64,000 nucleotides of DNA from Armatimonadetes bacterium DC. GTDB taxonomy: Bacteria > Armatimonadota > Fimbriimonadia > Fimbriimonadales > GBS-DC. Made by a program: the position numbers and the translations under genes. A model generated the notes under the pieces. The model was not told the origin of the DNA. It did not search any database and worked only from the letters and a program-made list of their open reading frames with translations. Location: positions 327,000-390,999 of the forward strand of contig LDYB01000019.1 of the NCBI GenBank assembly GCA_001442985.1. The letters run 5' to 3'. Shown in pieces: positions 1 to 8,540 of this stretch (positions are counted from its first letter, which is position 1; each line of letters begins with the position of its first letter).

Positions 1-433
1 CCACCGTGAACACGGGCGCTTTCTGCTGGATAAGATACCCCGCAAACACCTGCTCATTCAGCAGGTAGAGCAGGTAAAAAGTCAGCATGCTGGCGATAAC
101 GCTCAACACTGTCAACCGCCCCCACAGTCGCCTGCGGAACGCGAGCGCGCCCGCCCCCACAAACAGCGCGACGGGCAGGCTCATCAGCGCGCTCATGCCC
201 AGCGACTCTGCCCAATACATGCTGGGCTGCACATCCAGCGCGACCACCAGCCATTCGGCATTCGTGTAAGGCGGCTCGCGATCCACCACCTCCGCGCCGT
301 AGCGGTCTTCAAAGCGGGTCTCCAGCTGCATACGCAGGCGATCCAGCCCCCATAGCATGCCAAAATGGACGGCGGTCAGCAGCACATAGACCCCAATCCA
401 CAGCGCCAGCCCACGCAGAAAGCGACCCAGCAT
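1..433 (-). CDS. Membrane protein, 3' part cut by the window edge
   Basis: The frame read from an ATG at 433 stays open to base 1, so the gene is complete at its N-terminus and runs out of the window. The visible 144 residues begin MLGRFLRGLALWIGVYVLL and contain three likely membrane segments (about residues 8-28, 80-100 and 108-125). Between them lies a soluble stretch with the motif NAEWLVVALDVQPSMYWAES. The gene starts 3 bases after the stop of the holin-like gene, so the two are probably co-transcribed. I do not recognise the family; the alternation of hydrophobic helices and a short loop suggests only an integral membrane protein. Confidence 0.6.
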   Translation of the reverse strand, partial: MLGRFLRGLALWIGVYVLLTAVHFGMLWGLDRLRMQLETRFEDRYGAEVVDREPPYTNAEWLVVALDVQPSMYWAESLGMSALMSLPVALFVGAGALAFRRRLWGRLTVLSVIASMLTFYLLYLLNEQVFAGYLIQQKAPVFTV

Positions 434-436
434 GCT

Positions 437-814
437 CTATCGCCTCTTCCTGTCCTCGTCGTTCAACAACACGCCCGACAGAATCGCGTTAATCAGCCCC
501 AGCACCAGCGAGCCGTACAGCGCCGCCCAGAAGTTGCCGACCCGAAAGTTGAACGGCGCCAGCGCAAACACCAGCCAGAACAGAATCGTGTTCACCAGCA
601 GCCCCACCAGCCCCAGCGTCAGGCAATTCAGGGGAAACAGCGCCCAGCGCAGGGTGGGGCGTATCAGCGCGTTCACCAGCCCCAGCAGGAGCGCCATAAT
701 CAGGTTGTCCTGCCAGTACGGGCTGGGCTTCATATCCAGTCCGAACGCCTGCCCGCTCCAGAAAGTCAAATGCAACGCCACCGCAAAAACAACCCACTTC
801 AACAGAAAACGCAT
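437..814 (-). CDS. Phage holin family 4-type small membrane protein
   Basis: 125 residues, beginning MRFLLKWVVFAVALHLTFW. Four hydrophobic segments are visible, with the family-typical pieces GLVNALIRPTLRWALFPLN and LTLGLVGLLVNTILFWLVF, and a charged tail NDEDRKRR. This matches the Phage_holin_4_2 / YvlD-like family, chromosomal membrane proteins of unclear role despite the name. An upstream in-frame ATG at 838 would add eight residues; 814 was chosen because it gives a normal membrane-protein start. The longer frame up to 1519 runs antisense through the methyltransferase and is not used. The gene is divergent from the methyltransferase at 878 and is followed after 3 bases by another membrane protein. 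Confidence 0.72.
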   Translation of the reverse strand: MRFLLKWVVFAVALHLTFWSGQAFGLDMKPSPYWQDNLIMALLLGLVNALIRPTLRWALFPLNCLTLGLVGLLVNTILFWLVFALAPFNFRVGNFWAALYGSLVLGLINAILSGVLLNDEDRKRR

Positions 815-862
815 CGGCAAGATTATACCCAGCCCCATGCCTCTGGGAGCGTCCCGCACGGG

Positions 863-868
863 TATACT
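863..868 (+). promoter_or_regulatory. -10 box TATACT for the methyltransferase
   Basis: The sequence reads GGGTATACTTC, with the hexamer ending 9 bases before the ATG at 878. There is no Shine-Dalgarno sequence in the space left, so transcription probably starts on or next to the start codon (leaderless). No convincing -35 box is seen. Confidence 0.5.
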
Positions 869-877
869 TCTTATGGT

Positions 878-1771
878 ATGGGAGCGGTCTATGACGCACA
901 ACTTGCGCCGTTTCTGAATCGAATCCTGCACGGCGACTGCCGTGAGGTGCTGAAAATGCTCCCCGACGCGAGCATAGACCTGATTATCACCTCGCCTCCT
1001 TATGCCGACCAGCGCAAGAATGTCTACGGGGGAGTCCATCCAGACCACTATGTGGAGTGGTTCCTGCCCATCTCGGCGGAGCTGTTGCGCGTGCTGAAGC
1101 CGACAGGCTCTTTTGTGCTGAACATCAAAGAGCGTGTCGTGAACGGGGAGCGCCATACCTATGTGCTGGAGCTGATTATGGCGATGCGTCAGCAGGGCTG
1201 GCTCTGGACAGAAGAATACATCTGGCACAAGAAAAACTGCTACCCCGGTAAGTGGCCCAACCGCTTCCGCGATGCTTGGGAACGCCTGCTCCACTTCACT
1301 AAGCAACGCCAGTTCAAAATGTTTCAGGAGGCGGTGATGGTGCCGATGGGCGAGTGGCGCCATGGCAGGCTCAAAAAACTGGGGCAAAATGACCTGCACA
1401 GGTTCAACTCCAGGGCGGGTAGCGGCTTCGGAAAGCGTGTCGCGAACTGGATTGGACGCGAATATGCTTATCCCACCAATGTGTTGCATATGGCGACCGA
1501 GTGTTATAACCGCTATCACGCCGCAACCTTCCCTGTGGAACTCCCTGCGTGGTTCATTAAGCTCTTCACAGAACCCGGCGATGTGGTGTTAGACCCCTTC
1601 ATGGGTTCGGGCACAACCGCCGTTGCCTGTGTTCGTCTGGACCGCCGCTATATTGGCATCGAGATTATGGAGGAGTATGTCCGCCTCGCCGAAGAGCGGA
1701 TTGCGAAGGAGCAACCGCAACCTAATCTGTATACTTTTGCCGAGGGGCGAGCTGACTATGAGCCTAAATGA
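878..1771 (+). CDS. Type II DNA methyltransferase, beta class (probable N4-cytosine)
   Basis: 297 residues. The catalytic motif IV, TSPPYADQRKNVYGG, lies near residue 45. The AdoMet-binding motif I, DPFMGSGTTAVACV, lies near residue 245. The order catalytic-motif-first is that of beta-class amino-methyltransferases, and SPPY is typical of N4-cytosine enzymes. The protein should methylate the site cut by the endonuclease encoded next to it. The start at 878 follows a TATACT box by 9 bases and gives MGAVYDAQLAPFLNRIL. The longer frame from 365 is antisense to the holin gene and low-complexity, so it was rejected. The stop overlaps the endonuclease start by 14 bases, showing translational coupling. 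The recognition sequence cannot be read from the protein. Confidence 0.88.
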   Translation: MGAVYDAQLAPFLNRILHGDCREVLKMLPDASIDLIITSPPYADQRKNVYGGVHPDHYVEWFLPISAELLRVLKPTGSFVLNIKERVVNGERHTYVLELIMAMRQQGWLWTEEYIWHKKNCYPGKWPNRFRDAWERLLHFTKQRQFKMFQEAVMVPMGEWRHGRLKKLGQNDLHRFNSRAGSGFGKRVANWIGREYAYPTNVLHMATECYNRYHAATFPVELPAWFIKLFTEPGDVVLDPFMGSGTTAVACVRLDRRYIGIEIMEEYVRLAEERIAKEQPQPNLYTFAEGRADYEPK

Positions 1772-2498
1772 ATTGGAATCACTGATTCGTGACTGCCTTG
1801 AGGAGTTTTACCGCAGGCGCATCGAGAACCTGTCCAAGTTGAGCCTGAAAAAAGTTCTCCAACGCAAGAACCCGTATCTCATGCGCGCTCTCGGAATCCG
1901 CACGGCTGCGGAGTTAGTCGAGTACCTCTTGCAGATTCATACACAGGCTTCAGACGAGACGATATTTGGCGACGCTTTTGTTGAACCAATCGTGCTGAAA
2001 GTGTGCGAAGCGTACGGAGGAAAGAAGTCCAGCGCGAAAGGTATCGATGTTGAGATAGACTCAGGAAACATTTACAGGGCAATCGCGGTCAAGTCAGGAC
2101 CGAACATTTTCAATTCCAGTCAGACCGCCCGTATGAATGACGAGTTTCAGGAACTACAAAACCGTCTCCGCCAGCATTTGCGCAATCTCGGCAAACAATT
2201 TGACCCGATTCTGGGATGCTCTTATGGTAGGCGTGTTAGCGAGCCGACCAGAACTCGACGGTACAGGATTGTGTCAGGGCAGGCATTCTGGCGTGAGTTA
2301 ACAGGGGATGACGAGTTTTACCTCAAACTGATTCGGCTGATGAAGGACTATCCCGAAAAGCAGCGCGAAATCTATCAGCAGGAATGGGACAAGGCAATAA
2401 ACCGCTTCACACGCGACTTGCTTAACGAGTTTGCAGGTGAAGACGGAGCACTAGACTGGGAAAAGATTGTCCGATTTAACTCCGAGCAGCCGAAATAA
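1758..2498 (+). CDS. PmeII-family type II restriction endonuclease
   Basis: 246 residues from an ATG inside the end of the methyltransferase. It carries RKNPYLMRALGIRTAAELVE, then DETIFGDAFVEPIVLKVCEAYGG, then KGIDVEIDSGNIYRAIAVKS followed by GPNIFNSSQ. This is the pattern of PmeII-type endonucleases. The acidic residue in GIDVEI and the AVKSGPN lysine are the likely PD-(D/E)XK metal-binding centre. Together with the preceding methyltransferase it forms a compact R-M operon. Base composition is more AT-rich than the flanking metabolic genes, consistent with lateral acquisition. Its 3' end overlaps the convergent FAD oxidase by 23 bases. Cleavage specificity is unknown and may differ from that of PmeII. 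Confidence 0.78.
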   Translation: MSLNELESLIRDCLEEFYRRRIENLSKLSLKKVLQRKNPYLMRALGIRTAAELVEYLLQIHTQASDETIFGDAFVEPIVLKVCEAYGGKKSSAKGIDVEIDSGNIYRAIAVKSGPNIFNSSQTARMNDEFQELQNRLRQHLRNLGKQFDPILGCSYGRRVSEPTRTRRYRIVSGQAFWRELTGDDEFYLKLIRLMKDYPEKQREIYQQEWDKAINRFTRDLLNEFAGEDGALDWEKIVRFNSEQPK

Positions 2499-3555
2499 CC
2501 CCCTCTGCCACGCGCTTGCCGTTCAAAATCGCGAACTTGAAGCCGTGCCCGGAGCAGGCGCTGGCGTACCAGATTCGCGGCTCACCTGCAAGAGGCTGAA
2601 TCACAAACCGCTCGTCGGGCGTGCTGGTGTAAAGGCAGGCATGGGCAGAAAGCGCCTCCGTGCCGAGGTCAGGAAAACGCCGCGCAACCGCTTGCTGGAG
2701 CGGAGCCAGATCGCGCTCGTCGGGTGCGCGAGCCACCATATCAGGGTCATGCGGCTCGCCAGGTTTATGCTGGGCTATTTTGACCCCGGGCTGGACGCCC
2801 TCATGCGGAAAACCGTAAAAGTGCGCGGTCGCCTCAATCCACACAGGATGGCGCTCTGGCATAAAGTGGCTCGGTTCGCCGCGTATCGGGAAGTAGGCGT
2901 AAACCTGTCGCGTAACGCGAAGCTGCGGCGCGACCTCGGAGACCCACTTCGGGAGCCAGCCGCCAAGCGTCAACACCACGCCGTCAAAGCGTTCGGCGTG
3001 CCCCGATTCAAACTCCAGCACAATCCCGTTGGATTCGGAGCGCCAGCCCTGCAGACGCATAGGCGCGTGAACCTGAGCGCCATAACGCTGGGCGAGGCGC
3101 ACGCAAGCACGCACACAGGCGTCCGCTCGCAAAAAGCCGCCCTCCGCCTGAAACAGCGCCCGCTCCGATGGCTGGAGACGAAACGCGGGAAACTGCGCAT
3201 GCACCGCTTCGGGCGTCAGCCATTCGTAGGACACGCCTGCCTGCTGGAGTGTGGCGCGAATCGCGTTCAGCTCGGCATCGTCCTCCGCGCCAATCCAGAG
3301 GACGCCGCAGGGCACGATAAGCTCCTCCCCTGCTTCAGCCTGCAGAGTCTGCCAGAGGGGGAGCGCCTCTTTCATCATCTGCGTGTAAGTGGGGTCGGCG
3401 TAGGTGAGCCGATAGATTCGACTCGCGCCGTGCGAGCTGCCGCGCGTGTGTCCCACCTCGAACTGCTCGTAGCCGACGGCTTCGATGCCCTGCTTTGCGA
3501 GGTGGTAGAGGGCGGCGGCGCCCACCGCCCCCAATCCGACCACCGCGATGCGCAT
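2476..3555 (-). CDS. FAD-dependent amine oxidase (sarcosine / N-methyl-tryptophan oxidase-like)
   Basis: 359 residues. The N-terminus MRIAVVGLGAVGAAALYHLA is a dinucleotide-binding GxGxxG fold (DAO family). It is followed by EQFEVGHTRGSSHGASRIYR, the hallmark of monomeric sarcosine oxidases and N-methyltryptophan oxidase, where FAD is held and later linked through a cysteine. Near the C-terminus CLYTSTPDERFVI and ACSGHGFKFA match the same family; the Cys of SGHGFKF regions is the usual covalent flavin site. The start at 3555 is the one directly before the Rossmann fold. It begins one base after the stop of the peptidyl-prolyl isomerase, so the two form an operon. The substrate is probably an N-methylated amino acid, but the sequence does not identify it. 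Confidence 0.82.
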   Translation of the reverse strand: MRIAVVGLGAVGAAALYHLAKQGIEAVGYEQFEVGHTRGSSHGASRIYRLTYADPTYTQMMKEALPLWQTLQAEAGEELIVPCGVLWIGAEDDAELNAIRATLQQAGVSYEWLTPEAVHAQFPAFRLQPSERALFQAEGGFLRADACVRACVRLAQRYGAQVHAPMRLQGWRSESNGIVLEFESGHAERFDGVVLTLGGWLPKWVSEVAPQLRVTRQVYAYFPIRGEPSHFMPERHPVWIEATAHFYGFPHEGVQPGVKIAQHKPGEPHDPDMVARAPDERDLAPLQQAVARRFPDLGTEALSAHACLYTSTPDERFVIQPLAGEPRIWYASACSGHGFKFAILNGKRVAEGVISAARS

Positions 3556-3556
3556 A

Positions 3557-5308
3557 TTACCGCCCCTGTGTTGCCGGCGCGTTATTTTGCCCGGGCGTGG
3601 CGGCATTCCCCTGAGTGCCTGACTGTGCCGCGTTGCTGCCCGGAGTCGTCTTCTGGGCTTCGGCTTGCTTCTTCTCTTCCGCTGCGCGCTGTTTCTGCGC
3701 TTCTATCTGACGTCGGAGCATTTCCTCAAACTGGCGCTGCTGTTCCTTCAGCAGTTCCTCAGCGCGTTTCTGGGCTTTCTGGGCGAGGTCCTTGCGCCCT
3801 GCCTTGTTGTAAAGCTCGGCAATCCGCTGCTGCAGGAACGAGTCGCCAGGGCGGAACGCCAGCCCCGAAGCAATTTCCAGGTCGTCCAGCGCCTGCTGTT
3901 TGGCTCCTGCCTCCAGCAACCGTTCAGCCCGCATCAGGCGAAGGTTCAAATCCTCACCGCCCTCAGTAAAGAAGCGGTTCAGCGCAGTGATCAGACGCTC
4001 GCCGTAGGTCTTCTCCGTCTCCTTGTCCTTGACCTCTTTCGCAGTGGCGACCAGCATGTTCAGCACCTGAATCTGGAGCCATTGCGCTAACCTCAGGTTC
4101 GGGTCAGAAGAGGCGACAATCGGGGTGAGCGCCTGATCGATCTCCTTGAGGGTTTTGAGGCGCTGTGGCGCAGGCTGGCTGAAAGCAGTGTTCAACTTCT
4201 CGTACTGCACCAGCACCGCGTCCTTGAACTCAATCTTATAGTTCTTCATCGCCTCGAGGAAGACCGCCTGCTGCTCAAACTGCGAGCGCATCATGGCGTA
4301 GCTCTTGCGGTAGTCCTCTTTTTTCTGCTCAAAATCCTTTGGCAGCACGAGCTTGCGCTCGGCGATTGTGAAGATGTAGTATGCTTTCTTGTCTTTGTCG
4401 GGAGTGGGCGCGGTATATTCGCCCGGCTTGAGGCTCAGCACCCGCTGAGCGAACTCTCCCGAAAACAGGCTGGAGAGATTGTTCAATACCTCGTAGTAGC
4501 CCGAACCGGTGATGCGTCCGCCTTGCTTGAGAATCGGCTCCGGGTCATCGGAGAACTGCTTGACCACCTCGGCGAACGGCTTCCCCGCTTTGAGCGCGTT
4601 ATAGGCTTCCTGAGCGCGCGCTTCCGCCTTGTCTTTGTGCTTCTCCACGGAGACCATAATCCGCGCCGGGTAGACCTGTTCGAACATCAGGCGCAATTGC
4701 TCGTCGGTGGGCTTGGCGTACTTCTCCTCGACGCTTTTCGTGAACTTCTGTCCAATAACCTGCGCCTCGAAGAGAAATTCGGGCACTTCCGCCAGCAGGC
4801 GCTCGCGCAACTGCTTCAGCGAGCTGCCGCGTTCTCGCAGAGCTTTGTCCAGATCGCTGTCCGTGCCTTTGCCCTCTGGCAAAAGCTGCATGCGGTACTG
4901 CTCCAGTCGCTGTTTCAGGTATTCCTCTTTCGCCTGTTCAATCTCGTCGTCGCTGGCGGTGAATCCGCGCTTTTTCAGCTCCTGCACCAGCGCCATCTGC
5001 TGACCTACCTGCTGTGCCAGCTGGAATCGCAATCCCAGCAGCTGACCATATTCGGCGGGTGGGCTGGATTGGGTTTGCAGGTTAATCAAGCGAGTCAAGT
5101 CCGCCTCACTTAGAGTGAAATCCCCTACGACGACGACAGGGCGTTGCAGTTCCGCAGGCAGCCCCCCTGTAGTGGTCGGTCCGATGTAAGGCACATAGGC
5201 AAAGAAAATCACCATCGAAAGCGCAATCAGAATAAGGACCAGTAGCCCGGCACCTCGCACCAGCTTGCGTTTCAGCAGATTCCGGAAAGTACGCACGGTA
5301 ATAGGCAT
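3557..5308 (-). CDS. SurA/PrsA-like peptidyl-prolyl isomerase with N-terminal membrane anchor
   Basis: 583 residues. A membrane segment (about residues 20-42, GLLVLILIALSMVIFFAYV) anchors the protein. It is followed by a SurA_N-type helical region rich in K, E and Q. A parvulin (PpiC) domain spans roughly residues 195-320, with PARIMVSVEKHKDKAEARA, FAEVVKQFSDDP and LKPGEYTAPTPDK. The C-terminal part has TPR-like helices (around residues 400-520) and ends in a Q/A/K-rich low-complexity tail with TPGQNNAPATQGR. The role is likely folding of secreted or envelope proteins. A good AGGAGG ribosome-binding site precedes the ATG at 5308, and a TATAAT box lies just upstream, inside the end of the preceding isomerase gene. 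Confidence 0.85.
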   Translation of the reverse strand: MPITVRTFRNLLKRKLVRGAGLLVLILIALSMVIFFAYVPYIGPTTTGGLPAELQRPVVVVGDFTLSEADLTRLINLQTQSSPPAEYGQLLGLRFQLAQQVGQQMALVQELKKRGFTASDDEIEQAKEEYLKQRLEQYRMQLLPEGKGTDSDLDKALRERGSSLKQLRERLLAEVPEFLFEAQVIGQKFTKSVEEKYAKPTDEQLRLMFEQVYPARIMVSVEKHKDKAEARAQEAYNALKAGKPFAEVVKQFSDDPEPILKQGGRITGSGYYEVLNNLSSLFSGEFAQRVLSLKPGEYTAPTPDKDKKAYYIFTIAERKLVLPKDFEQKKEDYRKSYAMMRSQFEQQAVFLEAMKNYKIEFKDAVLVQYEKLNTAFSQPAPQRLKTLKEIDQALTPIVASSDPNLRLAQWLQIQVLNMLVATAKEVKDKETEKTYGERLITALNRFFTEGGEDLNLRLMRAERLLEAGAKQQALDDLEIASGLAFRPGDSFLQQRIAELYNKAGRKDLAQKAQKRAEELLKEQQRQFEEMLRRQIEAQKQRAAEEKKQAEAQKTTPGSNAAQSGTQGNAATPGQNNAPATQGR

Positions 5309-5334
5309 CGCTATTTTCCTCCTGAAGTTGCGGA

Positions 5335-5340
5335 ATTATA
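5335..5340 (-). promoter_or_regulatory. -10 box TATAAT for the SurA-like gene
   Basis: On the minus strand the sequence reads GAGGTATAATTCC, followed 26 bases later by the ATG with an AGGAGG site between. The box overlaps the last codons' downstream side of the neighbouring isomerase gene, so the chaperone gene can be transcribed on its own. Confidence 0.5.
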
Positions 5341-5345
5341 CCTCG

Positions 5346-6185
5346 CTACACGGCTCTTAGCAGCCGCGCCATCGCTTGCAGGCATCGGCGTGAGACTTCC
5401 GCCTGCGTTAAACCTGCCACCTGCGCGTGGGTCTCCAGCGATAGAAACCCACGATAGCCGCTCTGGGCAATCTGACGGAAATGCTCGGCGTAGCCGATTT
5501 CGCCTTCTCCCACAATCACCCAGCGAATGGAGCCATCGGGTTCGCGAACTCCATCCTTGATGTGGATGTGGCACACGCTGGCGTGGCACGCCGCGAAGCC
5601 CTCCTGCGCCGATTCGCCCAGCACGAAAGCGTTGCCAGGATCCCACACACCTTTCAGGTAGGGCGTGTTGAAGTGGCGAAGGATTTGTGCCAGCTCTTTG
5701 CCCGTGCCCACCTGACAGGCGTGTTCGTTCTCCAGACCCAGCACGACACCAGTCCGCTCCGCGTAGGGGAGGGCGCGCTCCAGCATTGCCACAATCTGCG
5801 CTTCGCGCTCTGGGGTGAGTTCGCCCGCACGCCAGAAGGCGAAGATTCGCACCAACGGCGCCTCAAAAAATTGTGCAACCTTCAGACAACGCTGGAGCAG
5901 TTCCCAGTGTGCTTCCACAGGGCGTTCGGTGGCGGCGTGCATGCGCCCGCGCTCCCGCGTGCCGAACAAATCCGCCTTGAACACAGGCGATGCGATACTG
6001 CACACGCCTATCCCGTACTCGCGAAGAAGCGCGCGTGCGCGGTTGAGGACCTCCTCGTCCGCATCGGCTATATTCGCGCCCCACAGGGAACGCAGTTCCA
6101 CCTGCTCAATAGGGAATTCAGAAGCGACCTGCAGAGCCTCCTGCAGGTCGGGACTAATTTCATCAGTTATTACCGAAAGCTTCAT
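5346..6185 (-). CDS. Sugar phosphate isomerase/epimerase-like TIM-barrel protein
   Basis: 279 residues of the AP-endonuclease-2 / xylose isomerase-like fold. Visible family features are MKLSVITDEISPDLQEAL at the start, GLENEHACQVGTGKELA (metal-binding Glu), YLKGVWDPGNAFV (Asp), HASVCHIHIKDG (two His) and GFLSLETHAQV (Glu). These give the usual divalent-metal site. The actual sugar or polyol substrate cannot be inferred. The ATG overlaps the stop of the ANTAR regulator by 4 bases, so the two genes are translationally coupled. This may mean that the regulator responds to, or controls, a carbohydrate route. Confidence 0.78.
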   Translation of the reverse strand: MKLSVITDEISPDLQEALQVASEFPIEQVELRSLWGANIADADEEVLNRARALLREYGIGVCSIASPVFKADLFGTRERGRMHAATERPVEAHWELLQRCLKVAQFFEAPLVRIFAFWRAGELTPEREAQIVAMLERALPYAERTGVVLGLENEHACQVGTGKELAQILRHFNTPYLKGVWDPGNAFVLGESAQEGFAACHASVCHIHIKDGVREPDGSIRWVIVGEGEIGYAEHFRQIAQSGYRGFLSLETHAQVAGLTQAEVSRRCLQAMARLLRAV

Positions 6186-6784
6186 TGCGAGGGGTTCTGA
6201 ATGGTATGGGCAATAATGATGGCTTCCGCGATTTCGCGCATGCTCTTGCGCGTGTTCATGCTCTGCACCTGGATGCGGCGATATGCCTCCTGCTCGCGTA
6301 AGCCATAGGTGTCCATCAGGATGCCTTTGGCGCGCTCGATAATCTTGCGGGTCTCCAGCGCGTCCTTGAGGTCGTTGACCTGCTGCTCCAGCTCCAGCGT
6401 ATCGTGGTAGCGCGAGAGGGCAATCTCAATGGCGGGCATCAGGTCTGCCTGCTTGAAGGGCTTGACGAGGTAGCCGTAGACGCCCGCTTGTTTCGCCCGC
6501 TCGATGAGCTCTCGGTCGCTGTAGGCTGTCAGAATCAGCACGGGTGCGAGGCGCTCCTGATGGAGAATGCGCGCCGCCTCGATGCCGTCCATCTCTGGCA
6601 TCTTGATATCGAGAATCGCCAGATCGGGCTTGAGCTGGCGCACTTTCTCGACGGCTTGCCTGCCGTCGCTCGCCTCGCCGACCACCGAGATGCCCAGCTC
6701 TTCCAGCATCTGGCGCAGGTCCAGCAAGATAATCGGCTCGTCATCTGCGATTACAACCCTCAGTTTATGCATACGGTTCATCAC
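6182..6784 (-). CDS. Response regulator with receiver and ANTAR RNA-binding domain
   Basis: 200 residues. The receiver domain (about residues 8-125) has the acidic pair DDEP, the phospho-acceptor Asp in LAILDIKMPEMDG, and the conserved Lys in YLVKPFKQADL. It is followed by a short coiled coil (LEQQVNDLKDALETRKIIE) and an ANTAR domain with ERAKGILMDTYGLREQEAY. ANTAR proteins bind two-hairpin RNA elements and act as antiterminators when phosphorylated. No such RNA target was recognised nearby and no histidine kinase lies in the window. The frame opens with GTG at 6784, 9 bases after a TATACT box; ATGs at 6781 and 6772 are possible alternatives. The gene overlaps the isomerase gene by 4 bases. 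Confidence 0.9.
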   Translation of the reverse strand: MMNRMHKLRVVIADDEPIILLDLRQMLEELGISVVGEASDGRQAVEKVRQLKPDLAILDIKMPEMDGIEAARILHQERLAPVLILTAYSDRELIERAKQAGVYGYLVKPFKQADLMPAIEIALSRYHDTLELEQQVNDLKDALETRKIIERAKGILMDTYGLREQEAYRRIQVQSMNTRKSMREIAEAIIIAHTIQNPSQ

Positions 6785-6793
6785 CTGTGCTTA

Positions 6794-6799
6794 AGTATA
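6794..6799 (-). promoter_or_regulatory. -10 box TATACT for the ANTAR regulator
   Basis: The minus strand reads GGGGTATACTTAAG, and the hexamer ends 9 bases before GTG 6784 and 12 before ATG 6781. There is no clear Shine-Dalgarno sequence, so a leaderless or near-leaderless message is likely. Confidence 0.5.
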
Positions 6800-6871
6800 C
6801 CCCTCGCCCCTGAGTCGTTTCGCCCAAAAAAGTTGTCGCTTGGGCGGTAGCAATCGGGCGTTGCGTGAGGT

Positions 6872-6877
6872 CATAAT
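6872..6877 (+). promoter_or_regulatory. Possible -10 box (CATAAT) for the secreted dockerin-like gene
   Basis: GGTCATAATTGAG lies 24 bases before the ATG at 6902, and a strong AAGGAGG ribosome-binding site follows at 6889-6895. The hexamer differs from consensus at its first base, so the call is weak. Confidence 0.3.
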
Positions 6878-6901
6878 TGAGCCAGTCTTAAGGAGGCAGA
6901 T

Positions 6902-7726
6902 ATGAGAACGAGTGTGTTTGGATTGGTAGCGTTGCTGATGGCGTCGTCGGGCGCGCAGTCGGTGTTTCAAGCCGCCCCGACCGATGATGTGTGGTACTAC
7001 GATCATGCATTCAATCCGGGTTTCACTTCTATCCTGCGTGTATGGGGCACGCAACAGCACGCAGTAGACCCCACGGGCGCGCCCCCTGCCCTGAACTACT
7101 CTTATTCGCTGGCGAAGTGGGATGTGTCGGGCATCCGCGCGGGGGTAACCTATCAGGTGCTTTCCGCCGAGATTCGGGTAGTGCAGACCGCGCCGCCGGG
7201 CTACACCCAGCAGGAGGGCGAACAGTTCCCGCTGGAGGCACGCACGCTCACTCGCTCCGACTTCAGCGAACAAACCTGGAACTATAGCGACCCCAATAAC
7301 CCCTACCCCACCGAGACCTTGCTCGGTGTCAGCACGATGGAGTTTTACAATCCGAATGGGACTTTCGTCATCCCGATTCGGCTTGACCCTGTGGCGTTCG
7401 AGCCGTACTTTAACGAAGCGGTGAACGGTTCTGGGGCGCTGGGGATTGGCTTCGTCTCACGCATGGATCCTGGCGCTCAGGGCGGCACGCGCTTCTATCG
7501 CTTCTATTCCCGCAACGATGCAGGCGGTCGGGGTCCTGTGCTGGAAGTGCGCTATCGCGTGGCAGGCGATGTGAACGGCGACGGGTGCGTGGACGATGCC
7601 GACCTGCTGACCGCGCTCTTCCAGTTCGGCGCTACGGGCGAGTCGCCCGCCGACCTGAACGGGGACGGCGTGGTGGACGACGCTGACCTGCTGACCGTGC
7701 TGTTCCACTTCGGCAATGGCTGCTGA
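6902..7726 (+). CDS. Secreted protein with C-terminal dockerin-like calcium loops
   Basis: 274 residues. A signal peptide ([20 protein letters not shown]) is followed by a beta-rich domain of about 200 residues with [20 protein letters not shown] and a [20 protein letters not shown] end. This resembles the DNRLRE-type (disaggregatase-related) modules of secreted bacterial proteins. The last 55 residues are two type I dockerin-like loops, [20 protein letters not shown] and [20 protein letters not shown], and the protein ends in GNGC. No cohesin is present in the window, so binding partners are unknown. Two other proteins here share the same C-terminal module. A perfect AAGGAGG site precedes the start. 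The function of the body is unknown. Confidence 0.78.
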   Translation: MRTSVFGLVALLMASSGAQSVFQAAPTDDVWYYDHAFNPGFTSILRVWGTQQHAVDPTGAPPALNYSYSLAKWDVSGIRAGVTYQVLSAEIRVVQTAPPGYTQQEGEQFPLEARTLTRSDFSEQTWNYSDPNNPYPTETLLGVSTMEFYNPNGTFVIPIRLDPVAFEPYFNEAVNGSGALGIGFVSRMDPGAQGGTRFYRFYSRNDAGGRGPVLEVRYRVAGDVNGDGCVDDADLLTALFQFGATGESPADLNGDGVVDDADLLTVLFHFGNGC

Positions 7727-7740
7727 GACCTGTGGCAAAT

Positions 7741-7765
7741 GGGGCGAGGCATATCGCTTCGCCCC
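7741..7765 (+). terminator. Hairpin between the dockerin-like gene and the pseudopilin
   Basis: The arms GGGGCGA (7741-7747) and TCGCCCC (7759-7765) can pair around an 11-base loop and are followed by TTCTTTC. It could be a weak terminator of the upstream gene or a stabilising hairpin in the leader of the pseudopilin gene at 7788. Confidence 0.4.
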
Positions 7766-7787
7766 TTCTTTCGCGAGGTGGAAGTTT

Positions 7788-8540
7788 ATGCGAAAAGCTT
7801 TTACTCTGATTGAACTGCTGGTGGTGATTGCGATTATTGCGATTCTGGGGGCAATCCTGTTTCCTGTGTTTGCACAGGCGCGTGAGAAGGCGCGCCAGAG
7901 CCAGTGTCTGGCTAACCTGCGTCAGGTGTCGCTTGCGGCACTGATGTATTTGCAGGATTACGACGAGCGGTTCTTCCCTGCCTTTTTCGTTGGACCCGAC
8001 AACCTCGCGCCTGTGCGCACCTATGGCTACTACGGCTGGCCGTGGCTGCTCTATCCCTACACGAAGGTTTATGGGGTCTTCTGGTGCCCTTCCGAGCCAG
8101 AGAGCAACTGCCGCAAGCCCGATAACCCTTACTTTGGCTATGTTTTCGGGCGCTTCCCCGCGTGGGGGATGAACCAGCTCACGCTCTCGCCCGGCATGGA
8201 TCCCTACAACCCCAACGAGATGCCCTATCTGGGGGTCAAGCTCTCCAGTATCGAGCGCCCTGCAGAGATTCTGATGTTTGTGGAGAGCGCCACTCTGGAG
8301 CGGCGAGGCGGTATCCAGTGTACGGGCTATGAGCGCATCGGCAACTACCGTGTGGAACCTCCCGACCGCTGGCTGGGCGCGCCGCCCTTACAGCCACTCA
8401 GCTATGGGCATGTCTGGCCCCGCCACCACCTCTCGGTGGACGACCGGGTTCGGGACGGCTTCGCCAGTGTCGTGTTTGTGGACGGGCATGTGAAAGCGTT
8501 CCGACTGGACGCCCTGCGCCGCATCGACTACTGGCGTTAG
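7788..8540 (+). CDS. Pseudopilin-like secreted protein (type IV pilin-like N-terminus, DUF1559-type)
   Basis: 250 residues. The prepilin leader is [20 protein letters not shown], with cleavage expected before the F and Glu at mature position 5. It continues [20 protein letters not shown], the form common in Armatimonadota. The C-terminal region holds [20 protein letters not shown] followed by DGHVKAF, the usual end of this family. Pairs of Cys ([23 protein letters not shown]) may form disulphides outside the membrane. A GAGGTGG site lies before the ATG. Such proteins occur in many copies per genome and their role (pilus subunit or free exoprotein) is not settled. The stop overlaps the convergent anti-sigma gene by 3-4 bases. 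Confidence 0.85.
   Translation: MRKAFTLIELLVVIAIIAILGAILFPVFAQAREKARQSQCLANLRQVSLAALMYLQDYDERFFPAFFVGPDNLAPVRTYGYYGWPWLLYPYTKVYGVFWCPSEPESNCRKPDNPYFGYVFGRFPAWGMNQLTLSPGMDPYNPNEMPYLGVKLSSIERPAEILMFVESATLERRGGIQCTGYERIGNYRVEPPDRWLGAPPLQPLSYGHVWPRHHLSVDDRVRDGFASVVFVDGHVKAFRLDALRRIDYWR

Noticed and set aside
365..877. Upstream extension of the methyltransferase frame
   Set aside because: It is Q/H/R-rich, antisense to the holin-like gene, and lies before a TATACT box that fits a start at 878.
815..1519. Upstream extension of the holin-like frame
   Set aside because: It runs antisense through the methyltransferase motifs; the family length is about 125 residues.
2467..3969. 500-codon plus-strand frame
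   Set aside because: It is antisense to the FAD oxidase and the SurA-like gene, both of which show clear family motifs on the minus strand.
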